From assembly GCA_945870115.1 (NCBI GenBank), contig CAMBRH010000112.1, positions 1 to 10,339 on the forward strand: DNA of 10,339 nt. The letters are read 5' to 3'. Origin of the DNA: Chitinophaga pinensis. Its GTDB lineage: Bacteria > Bacteroidota > Bacteroidia > Flavobacteriales_D > Crocinitomicaceae. The position numbers were made by a program, and so were the translations under genes. The notes under the pieces are model-generated. The model was not told the DNA's origin and searched no databases. It saw nothing but the letters and a program-made list of their open reading frames with translations. Of this stretch, positions 1-6,548 are shown piece after piece (the first letter of the stretch is position 1; each line of letters begins with the position of its first letter).

Positions 1-292
1 AATTTGGCATGGTTTAAGAAACAAAAATAATGACGGATTTTTAAAAATTACGATTAATCAATCTTCAAATAATCACTTTCAATTTATTATTGAAGATGAC
101 GGGATAGGTCGCATAGAAAGCGCTAAATTAAAAAAAAATGAAACTGAACATAAGTCATATGGCATGCAAATAACCGAACAACGCTTACATATGATAAACT
201 CAGAAAATTCGGTAACAATTGTTGATTTATACGATGATAATGGACTTGCAAGAGGAACTCGAATTATCATTAACTTAACAGAAATTGAATAA
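1..292 (+). CDS. LytS-type sensor histidine kinase, C-terminal fragment (5' end outside window)
   Basis: The open frame enters from the left edge and stops at TAA 290-292, giving about 96 residues of the ATPase domain of a sensor kinase. Visible motifs are the end of an N-box-like stretch (WHGLRNKN, where LytS-type kinases usually have N-x-x-x-H-G/A), the G1 box EDDGIGR at 92-112, and SYGMQITEQRL near 155-187, the equivalent of the G2 region 'GxGLxNxxxRL' of the LytS/YehU family. The frame ends with RGTRIIINL, the usual last strand of this fold. The kinase would autophosphorylate on a histidine upstream of this window and pass the phosphate to the regulator encoded one base later. Its sensor and membrane parts are not visible, so the signal is unknown. 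Frame, motifs and the downstream partner gene all agree. Confidence 0.93.
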   Translation, partial: IWHGLRNKNNDGFLKITINQSSNNHFQFIIEDDGIGRIESAKLKKNETEHKSYGMQITEQRLHMINSENSVTIVDLYDDNGLARGTRIIINLTEIE

Positions 293-293
293 A

Positions 294-1034
294 ATGATAA
301 AAATTGTAATTATAGATGATGAACTTCATGCCATTGAATTTTTGGAGTATCAACTAAAAAAGTTTGATGATGTTGAAATTTTAGGCACGCTACAAGATAG
401 CACCAAGGCAGTTGATTTTATTGAAAAACTTTGTCCAGATTTAGTTTTTTTAGATATTGAAATGCCAAAAATAAATGGTTTTGAAATTTTACAGCAGTTT
501 AAAAACCCAACATTTAAGGTTGTTTTCACAACAGCCTATCAGCAGTATGCACTTCGCGCGTTAAAAGTACATGCCTTAGATTACTTATTGAAACCCATTG
601 ATCCGGAAGAACTGCGTTTTGCTTTGGACGACTATTTGAATGCTCAACTTTTTACTAGTGAAGAACAAATTAATCGTCTTGGTAAATTCAAGATGGGTCA
701 AATGGCTGAAACTCTAGCACTCTCAAGCGCAAAAGGAATTGATTTTATCCAAATAAATAAAATAATGTATTTTGAAGCTGCCGGTGGAAGTTACACAAGT
801 GTAGTTATGGACGATGGCGAAGTGTTTTTAGTAACCAAAGGAATTGGGAACTTTGAGGATGTATTGGAAGATAATCCACTTTTTTTTAGGGCCTATAAAT
901 CCTACATCATTAATCTTTCTTTCGTTAAAAAATATCTCAGGGAAACAGATGAATTGATGATGCAAAACGGAAAAAGTGTCATATTGAGTCGTGCTAAAAA
1001 GCAAGAATTTTTAAGTCTATTTAAAAAGATTTAA
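294..1034 (+). CDS. LytTR-family response regulator
   Basis: This 246-residue protein has an N-terminal receiver domain (about 1-120) and a C-terminal LytTR DNA-binding domain (about 144-245). Receiver landmarks are acidic D8-D9, phosphoacceptor D54 in LVFLDIEMP, T79-T80 in VVFTTAY and K100 in LLKPID. The LytTR part contains the 'YFEAAGGSY' strand region and R199 with K202-S203 in RAYKSYIIN, where family members contact DNA. The length is normal for the AgrA/LytR/AlgR-like class. I chose ATG 294 because MIKIVIIDDE is the standard receiver start. An in-frame TTG at 285 would overlap the kinase stop and add only three residues. The gene starts one base after the kinase stop, so the two form one transcription unit. 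LytTR regulators bind 9-bp direct repeats about two helical turns apart, and such repeats lie 177 bp downstream of this gene. Targeting of those sites by this protein is an inference. Confidence 0.97.
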   Translation: MIKIVIIDDELHAIEFLEYQLKKFDDVEILGTLQDSTKAVDFIEKLCPDLVFLDIEMPKINGFEILQQFKNPTFKVVFTTAYQQYALRALKVHALDYLLKPIDPEELRFALDDYLNAQLFTSEEQINRLGKFKMGQMAETLALSSAKGIDFIQINKIMYFEAAGGSYTSVVMDDGEVFLVTKGIGNFEDVLEDNPLFFRAYKSYIINLSFVKKYLRETDELMMQNGKSVILSRAKKQEFLSLFKKI

Positions 1035-1040
1035 AAGTAC

Positions 1041-1154
1041 AATAATCCTTCAAGCGTTATACAATTGTTCTTTCTTGAAAATAATAATTGTAAACTTTAT
1101 TAGTTTGTGCAACAATAGTTAATTCCTTTAAAGTTAATGCATCTAAGGATTATT
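1041..1154. repeat. Nested inverted repeats after the regulator gene (possible RNA fold)
   Basis: A perfect 10-bp inverted repeat has arms AATAATCCTT at 1041-1050 and AAGGATTATT at 1145-1154. Inside it lies a second stem: TACAATT (1060-1066) with AATTGTA (1086-1092), extended by GTT (1056-1058) with AAC (1093-1095) across a one-base bulge. This could be the folded 3' end of the regulator transcript or a small RNA. It is A+T rich, so chance pairing is a serious alternative. No poly-U tract follows a strong stem, so I do not call it a terminator. Confidence 0.3.
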
Positions 1155-1210
1155 TCATGAAGTCAATTTGTTTTTAATTACCAAAATTAAATTTTCAACT
1201 AATGTCTAAA

Positions 1211-1261
1211 TCAGTTTAACTATTAATTTCAACAGTTAAACAAATAGTTTAAGCAGTTTAA
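1211..1261 (+). promoter_or_regulatory. Three 21-bp-phased direct repeats, candidate LytTR regulator binding sites
   Basis: Three 9-mers occur at equal spacing: TCAGTTTAA (1211-1219), ACAGTTAAA (1232-1240) and GCAGTTTAA (1253-1261). Each start is exactly 21 bp from the next, that is 9-bp sites with 12-bp gaps, so all lie on one face of the helix. LytTR regulators such as AgrA are known to bind 9-bp direct repeats with roughly this spacing and a GTT core (consensus W-M-M-G-T-T-N-R-K). The copies match except at the last position, where all have A; the third also has G at the first. A fourth similar copy, TAGTTTAA (1245-1252), is out of phase. The last repeat ends about 10 bp before the candidate -33 element, a typical activator position. 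Confidence 0.6.
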
Positions 1262-1270
1262 ATAGTCTGA

Positions 1271-1301
1271 TTCTTTTAAAAAGTTGATTTTCTTAAGTTT
1301 G
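1271..1301 (+). promoter_or_regulatory. Candidate Bacteroidota promoter for the secreted-protein genes
   Basis: TAAGTTTG at 1294-1301 matches the Bacteroidota -7 consensus TAnnTTTG exactly. Twenty bases upstream, TTC at 1271-1273 is a one-mismatch version of the -33 TTG. A weak -33 element with phased repeats immediately upstream fits an activator-dependent promoter. The predicted start is near 1305, leaving about 110 nt of leader before the ATG at 1416. The start site is not established by sequence alone. Confidence 0.5.
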
Positions 1302-1415
1302 TCAAGTAAAAAATGAATTTAATATAATAAACTTAGTTCAGGGGGGACTCTCTCAAATTGGAAACAGAAAACTCAATACTGATAATCATAAAAATCTAAT
1401 CAAAAAAATTACCCT
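1302..1415 (+). other. Long 5' leader with a GGGGGG tract
   Basis: This is the stretch between the predicted promoter and the first secreted-protein gene. It has no reading frame of note and is A/T rich except for GGGGGGACTCTCTC at 1341-1354. A small stem AGTTC/GGACT (1335-1339 with 1345-1349, one G-T pair) can form around the G tract. No known riboswitch class was recognised. No clear Shine-Dalgarno sequence precedes the ATG, which is common in this phylum. Confidence 0.35.
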
Positions 1416-4247
1416 ATGAAATCAATCTACATATTATTTTTATTCTTTATATCAACAGGAATAAATTCCCAAATCAATATTTATTATGACACCTTATCTT
1501 CTGATACTTCATTGATGTATACGGCCCAAGATGTCGCATATTGTTTTAACAAAGTAACTGGTGATAGTTATAATGTAATTAGAACCAATGGCACAATTCC
1601 TACTGATGGCATTTGGCTAAATATCAATCAAAATTTAGGAATTGTTGGGAATCAAACTGCAATTTGTACTTCTTCTGATAATTTTCTGGTTTTTTCAGCA
1701 CCTTATCCACATGGAGTTAGATATGGCGTTTATCAATACATGGAAGAGCTAGGTATTAGATTTTATGGTCCAGATACTCTTTGGGAAAAATTTCCAAGTT
1801 TACCTACAGTCTTTCAAAATAATTTTCAAAAAGAATATACCCCAGTATTTTCTTACCACTCTTGGTTCGGAAGTGGTGGAATCGGTTTTTTTCCAATAGA
1901 TGCAAATCAAACTGAAATTGTTAATTATGATAATTGGATGCGTTTTCAAGTACGAAACAATATGGAGAATGAGTATATTGTTGGTGGTCACAATCCTGCT
2001 ATCCATGCTTCAAACCCATGTTACATCGCTGAATATGATAATTCAAATGATTTCAATTTGAGTTCCGTTCCAAATGTATATTATCCTGAAGCAATGCAAG
2101 AATGGGCTGATACCTTATTTCAGAAATTTTCTGTATTTCATAACATTTATCCTCAAAATAAATATTGGACGGATGTTTGGGGTATTGAAGTAGAAGATGG
2201 AGCAAGATTTGGAAATACCATCACAAATACAAATTGTGAGCCTGGATTATCTGGAACACAATGGATGTCACCGTCAGATCAGCAATTTACTTTAGCAAAT
2301 TATGTTACCGATTTCTTTATGTCACAAGCCTCTCACCCTAGAAAAACTTTATGTTTTGCCTATGGAGCAGGTGCTGAAGTTCCAACAATCGACATCAATC
2401 CAAATATTGTTGTTCTTTTAGCTCAAGGGTTTCAAGTGAAAAAATCACCTACAGCATATGCGAGAATGTGGGCAGCTAAACATCCAAACTTTTTTGAATA
2501 TAATTATTTAAATCTACCAGATCAAACCGGTCAAACACCATTTGTTAACTGGAAAGATTTTAAAAATACAATTAATCGGATTAAAGAAGCCAATGGCTTG
2601 GGCTTGTTTTATGAGTCAACTTTTTCGAAATTTTCAACAATTCCATTCATGACTGCTGCGAACAGAAGTATGAAAGATAATACAAATCCAGATTTAGCTT
2701 TAAATGAATATTACACAGATATGTGGGGAAATGCCGCTCCTAAAATAAAGGAACTATATGATTTATGGGGTGAAGAAATTGTCAATACACCATGGATTTG
2801 GTTATTTGACAATAGATATCGATTACCCGTTTTTAACAATATAGTTCATGAAGCTTCGTCATTAGTACAAACGCCAGAAGAAATTGAAAGAATCTGTCAA
2901 CTTAAAGCATATATGGTATATGTGAATATGTATTTTGATGTTTTTCTAGGTTACGAAGAATCAAATAGTATCGCAAAAATGGAAAAGATAGATAGTATGG
3001 TAAACTATTTAGCCCGTATAAATCATTTAAATATTGTAAATACCTATAGACAAATTGAATTATTGTTAAACATGATTCCCCCTCAGTATCATGCTACTTA
3101 TCTATCTAAATGGGCAGGAATAAATTTGACTTATTATGATTATTATCAAGGAACCGAATGGGCCAACATTACTCCAATTAATTGTTTAGAAATCGATAAT
3201 TTATTTCAGGCAAATATTGATAATGCCGTTTATAACCCTGTCACTGATCCGCATACCATTGTGAGTGCTTATGACATCATAAATGAAGCTTGCGCGCAAG
3301 GTCTAAAAAGTAGAGACACCATCGGTTTTCATTTTTATTCTTCTAGTGGTGCGACATTGTTCAATATCGAAAATCCAATTGGTAACCCGATCACGATAAA
3401 CTATGAAAATGACACCACTAATTCCACAATTTATATCAATTTAGATGCAGAAGATCAAAGTTTTTCATATGATACTGCTATAGTTTTAACTGGTGCTGGA
3501 GGTAACCTTATTCTGAATTTCCCATTTCCAGGAGCTTTTAAACTAAGTATCGCAACTGAAATAATTTCTCATGTCGATTTTAAAATTTTAACAAACGGAA
3601 ACTTCTTTTATAAAAATGGGCCAGCAAATCCATTATATTATGAGGATCACTCTTATTCTATGGAGTCTTTTCCAGAATACATTTACGTTCCCGAAGGAAC
3701 TTCAAAAATATATACGTGTATCTCTGCTCGATGCTCTCCTTATTGCCTTGATTCCACTGAAATGATGAATACTTATTTTGTATATCAACCAGATGGCGTC
3801 CAGTCTGCTCAAAATGAAACTACAGATAGTTTACTACTTTATTATAATGTACCAACAGGTATGGATGGCAAATTTTGGAAAATGCATTCTTATTATGGAT
3901 CTTACCCGATGACAACTATTAATTTTCAAAATCGATCTTTTTATTTTGAACCTGGAATTTGTGAAAACTTACCTATAAATGAAGTTGAAAAAACAATCCC
4001 AATTGAAACAATGTCTGTTTATCCAAATCCGAACAATGGTAATTTTACAATTGAGTCCAGACTAAATTTCGACAATGAGAACATTACAATTTTAGATTTT
4101 TCTGGTAGAGTAATTCATTCTCAAAAACTAACAAAAGGACAAAACAAGGAGGAAATTAAACTTTCTACTCTTTCGAAAGGGATATATTTTATTCAATTTA
4201 CTGATGAAAAAAATAGATCTAACATTAAAAAAATCGTAATTAACTAA
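1416..4247 (+). CDS. Secreted DUF4838-like protein with T9SS sorting domain
   Basis: The protein has 943 residues. Residues 1-19 are a signal peptide ending in SINSQ-like sequence (...GINSQ). Residues about 20-130 resemble the alpha-glucuronidase-like N-terminal module found ahead of DUF4838: HGVRYGVYQYMEELGIRFYG from residue 99 corresponds to the 'GTLYGVYDFLE..G.RWY' signature of such proteins. The middle region, with a WGIEVEDG segment and FAYGAGAEVP followed by NPNIVVLLAQG, fits the DUF4838 core. That family is common in Bacteroidota and Planctomycetota and is suspected to act on carbohydrate, but I cannot name catalytic residues. A beta-rich stretch (about 640-850) follows, then a 76-residue T9SS type A domain at 868-943 (VYPNPNNG to KKIVIN), so the product is exported through the outer membrane. 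The next gene starts 17 bp later. The family call rests on remembered signatures; secretion is firm. Confidence 0.85.
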   Translation: MKSIYILFLFFISTGINSQINIYYDTLSSDTSLMYTAQDVAYCFNKVTGDSYNVIRTNGTIPTDGIWLNINQNLGIVGNQTAICTSSDNFLVFSAPYPHGVRYGVYQYMEELGIRFYGPDTLWEKFPSLPTVFQNNFQKEYTPVFSYHSWFGSGGIGFFPIDANQTEIVNYDNWMRFQVRNNMENEYIVGGHNPAIHASNPCYIAEYDNSNDFNLSSVPNVYYPEAMQEWADTLFQKFSVFHNIYPQNKYWTDVWGIEVEDGARFGNTITNTNCEPGLSGTQWMSPSDQQFTLANYVTDFFMSQASHPRKTLCFAYGAGAEVPTIDINPNIVVLLAQGFQVKKSPTAYARMWAAKHPNFFEYNYLNLPDQTGQTPFVNWKDFKNTINRIKEANGLGLFYESTFSKFSTIPFMTAANRSMKDNTNPDLALNEYYTDMWGNAAPKIKELYDLWGEEIVNTPWIWLFDNRYRLPVFNNIVHEASSLVQTPEEIERICQLKAYMVYVNMYFDVFLGYEESNSIAKMEKIDSMVNYLARINHLNIVNTYRQIELLLNMIPPQYHATYLSKWAGINLTYYDYYQGTEWANITPINCLEIDNLFQANIDNAVYNPVTDPHTIVSAYDIINEACAQGLKSRDTIGFHFYSSSGATLFNIENPIGNPITINYENDTTNSTIYINLDAEDQSFSYDTAIVLTGAGGNLILNFPFPGAFKLSIATEIISHVDFKILTNGNFFYKNGPANPLYYEDHSYSMESFPEYIYVPEGTSKIYTCISARCSPYCLDSTEMMNTYFVYQPDGVQSAQNETTDSLLLYYNVPTGMDGKFWKMHSYYGSYPMTTINFQNRSFYFEPGICENLPINEVEKTIPIETMSVYPNPNNGNFTIESRLNFDNENITILDFSGRVIHSQKLTKGQNKEEIKLSTLSKGIYFIQFTDEKNRSNIKKIVIN
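4017..4244 (+). repeat. T9SS sorting-domain module, copy 1
   Basis: This segment encodes residues 868-943 of the first secreted protein. By hand alignment without gaps, about 55 of 76 residues match the module at 6212-6439 in the next gene. The two copies share a 20-bp DNA identity at 4113-4132 and 6308-6327, within codons for IHSQKLT. The rest of the two proteins is unrelated, so the module was copied or exchanged independently of its cargo. Confidence 0.85.
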
Positions 4248-4264
4248 TAATTAAACAGACAAAT

Positions 4265-6442
4265 ATGAAAAAACTATTAATTATTTTTTGTGTAGGAACT
4301 TCCATTGCAGTAAATGCACAGATACCAACAAACAATTTAGTTGGTCATTATAAATTTGACAATGATTTAACTGATTTTTCAGGAAATGGAAATCATATAA
4401 CTACTGGCTCTGGCACTTTTGTTAATGGTAGATTTGAAAATCCAAATGGTGGACTTTTTTTGAATGGAACTTCAGACTCTTTGGTCTTGCCAATTGCTGA
4501 GTTTGCTCCCATTACGGGCGATTTCGCAATCTCTTTTTGGTATAAGACAAATACTCCTAAAGTGATGAATTTATTTTCATCCAAACAATTTGCAAGTGAT
4601 ACAACAAACAATTTTGAAGTACAAGTAAGTAGCAATGATGCTTTTTCACTTGAATTTATTACTCAAAACTATTACACAACTTATGCTTATTGGAATGGAA
4701 CTGGGGTAAATCAAAATGCCTTTGGTGAGGGAACTGCTGGGGCATTTACAAAGGGAGAATGGTGCCATTTTGCAATTACAAGAGAAGCTGATACTTTGAG
4801 GGTATACAGAAATCACTCTTTATCATTTATGGGAATTAATAACGTCTATGGAGGCACACTTGGTGATGCTGTAGATTTAGTATTTAGTGCAAATCCATAT
4901 TTATTTAAAGGCGTAATTGATGACATGAGACTTTATACACGGAATTTAAATCAAGCTGAGATTGATTTTCTTTGGTTTGAAAATCGCCCCTTTGTATTTC
5001 AACAAGTAAAATCTACAGATGCTTATGTACAAGGCTCAAATATTTTACTTACATGGGAATATGATCTTTCACAAATTAGCGATTCAATTTTAGTTGAATC
5101 AAGCATAAATGGTGGAGCTTTTGCACCCATAACTCACTCAAATAATGACTGGGAAAGTTTTACTTATTTAGACATGACTTATCCTGCAGGAACAACTATC
5201 GAAATAAAAGTTTCAGACTTCACTAACCCACTTTTAACAAATTCAACCGGAAAATTAACCGTAAGTCCATATGATTGGGTTGAAGTACAAGATACGATGC
5301 CGTTTGCTGCAAAGGATGGTTCTGGTTTAGTTGTTTTTGATAATAAAATGTGGCTTTTAGGGGGCTGGGATCCTCCGTTTCATGATCCTACAAATACGCA
5401 CAGTGAAGTTTGGAATTCAAGCGATGGAGCAAATTGGACGTATATCACTTCAGCTCCTTGGCCTGCACGTCATGCAGCAGCTTGGATAGTTGGAAATGGT
5501 GCTATGTGGGTGGTCTGTGGAGATCCACAATCAGGTTGTTTAACTGATGTTTGGAAAAGTGAAGATGGAATCAATTGGACACAAACCTGTGCAGCAATTC
5601 CCGGTTTTGTCCAAAGAAGTAACGTAAATTACGCCTTTTTAAATGGCAAATTAACACTTTTCGGTGGAGAACAATGTAGTGGAAGTCCTTTAAGCGATGT
5701 TTGGACAAGTGTAGATGGAATCACATGGACACAAGAGCAAGATGCACCATGGGAAGGAAGAGGAATGCAAATAAACAGTTGTATTGACGGAAGTGGAAAC
5801 ATGTGGATGCTTGGCGGTTCGAATGAAGGTACACGAAGATCTTATAACGACGTTTGGAAAAGCACAGATGGCATCAATTGGACATTGGTAAACGAATCTG
5901 CACCTTGGGCTGGTAGATACTGGCACACAGTTTCCTATTTTGATAATAAAATATGGTTATTTGCTGGAATGGCAACTGGTACGGAAATGAATGATGTTTG
6001 GTATTCAGAAGATGGAATTACTTGGAAAGAATTAAAATCTACCACTGGAAATTGGCCGGCTGCCACTAGACATGCTCAATCAGGGACAACTTATGATAAT
6101 GCTGTGTGGTACATGTGTGGGATAAGTACTAATAACTCCTGGAAAATAGTAAATACAACTACAAATCAAGCAAATTTGTCAGAAAAAACCTTAAATAACA
6201 TCCAAATCTCAGTTTTCCCCAATCCATCAAATGGAAATTTCACGATTGAATCAAAAGAAAATTTTGAAAATGAAAGCATCTCAATTTTAGATTTCTCAGG
6301 AAGAAAAATTCATTCTCAAAAACTAACGAATGGAATTAGTAAAGAAGAAATTAAACTTTCAGCTCTTTCAAAAGGAATTTATGTGATTCAATTTTCTGAT
6401 GATAAAAATAATGTGACTGTAAAAAGAATCGTAATACAATAA
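4265..6442 (+). CDS. Secreted LamG-like / kelch-like propeller protein with T9SS sorting domain
   Basis: The protein has 725 residues. Residues 1-18 form a signal peptide (VNA before Q19). Residues about 25-238 look like a concanavalin/LamG-type beta-sandwich, opening with LVGHYKFDNDLTDFSGNGNH and including DFAISFWYKT and FKGVIDDMRLYTRNL. Residues about 240-335 are a probable Ig-like linker. Residues about 337-640 carry repeated kelch-like blades: the motif D/E-V-W-x-S-x-D-G-x-x-W has its first Trp at 383, 430, 480, 531 and 579, a period of about 50, with 'WLLGG'-type strands between. This predicts a beta-propeller. Residues 650-725 are a T9SS type A sorting domain. No enzyme active site is visible; LamG plus propeller suggests ligand or glycan binding at the cell surface. 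It lies 17 bp after the DUF4838-like gene and probably shares its transcript. Confidence 0.92.
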   Translation: MKKLLIIFCVGTSIAVNAQIPTNNLVGHYKFDNDLTDFSGNGNHITTGSGTFVNGRFENPNGGLFLNGTSDSLVLPIAEFAPITGDFAISFWYKTNTPKVMNLFSSKQFASDTTNNFEVQVSSNDAFSLEFITQNYYTTYAYWNGTGVNQNAFGEGTAGAFTKGEWCHFAITREADTLRVYRNHSLSFMGINNVYGGTLGDAVDLVFSANPYLFKGVIDDMRLYTRNLNQAEIDFLWFENRPFVFQQVKSTDAYVQGSNILLTWEYDLSQISDSILVESSINGGAFAPITHSNNDWESFTYLDMTYPAGTTIEIKVSDFTNPLLTNSTGKLTVSPYDWVEVQDTMPFAAKDGSGLVVFDNKMWLLGGWDPPFHDPTNTHSEVWNSSDGANWTYITSAPWPARHAAAWIVGNGAMWVVCGDPQSGCLTDVWKSEDGINWTQTCAAIPGFVQRSNVNYAFLNGKLTLFGGEQCSGSPLSDVWTSVDGITWTQEQDAPWEGRGMQINSCIDGSGNMWMLGGSNEGTRRSYNDVWKSTDGINWTLVNESAPWAGRYWHTVSYFDNKIWLFAGMATGTEMNDVWYSEDGITWKELKSTTGNWPAATRHAQSGTTYDNAVWYMCGISTNNSWKIVNTTTNQANLSEKTLNNIQISVFPNPSNGNFTIESKENFENESISILDFSGRKIHSQKLTNGISKEEIKLSALSKGIYVIQFSDDKNNVTVKRIVIQ
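6212..6439 (+). repeat. T9SS sorting-domain module, copy 2
   Basis: This segment encodes residues 650-725 (VFPNPSNG to KRIVIQ), close in sequence to the module at 4017-4244. The sorting domain of the third gene (residues 497-560) is shorter, at 64 residues, and much more diverged, so the close resemblance is specific to the first two genes. Confidence 0.85.
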
Positions 6443-6455
6443 AAATAAGTATATT

Positions 6456-6504
6456 TAGCACAAGGAACCTTTAAAAACGGTGTTTTCTAGGTTCCTATGT
6501 GTTA
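6456..6504 (+). other. Long hairpin between the second and third secreted-protein genes
   Basis: The outer stem pairs TAGCACA (6456-6462) and AGGAACCT (6463-6470) with AGGTTCCT (6489-6496) and TGTGTTA (6498-6504), leaving A6497 bulged and one G-T pair. An inner stem AAAAC/GTTTT (6474-6478 with 6482-6486) closes a GGT loop. It starts 13 bp after the stop codon. The base after it is AAAATCA, not a T tract, so it is not a classical Rho-independent terminator for the plus strand. It may mark a transcript end, an RNA processing site or a stability element between genes. Confidence 0.6.
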
Positions 6505-6548
6505 AAATCAAGAAAGCCACTTGCCTAAAACGAAATAGATTATAAACT

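Noticed and set aside
285..293. Upstream in-frame TTG start for the response regulator
   Set aside because: It overlaps the kinase stop codon, adds only three residues, and the ATG at 294 gives the standard receiver-domain N terminus.
1280..1288. AAAGTTGAT, a full match to the AgrA-type 9-mer consensus
   Set aside because: It lies inside the promoter spacer, out of phase with the 21-bp array; such a degenerate 9-mer is expected by chance in A/T-rich DNA.
6505..6548. Separate promoter for the beta-helix gene
   Set aside because: TTG at 6521-6523 would put a -7 box on the start codon region, and no TAnnTTTG-like box is present at a workable distance.
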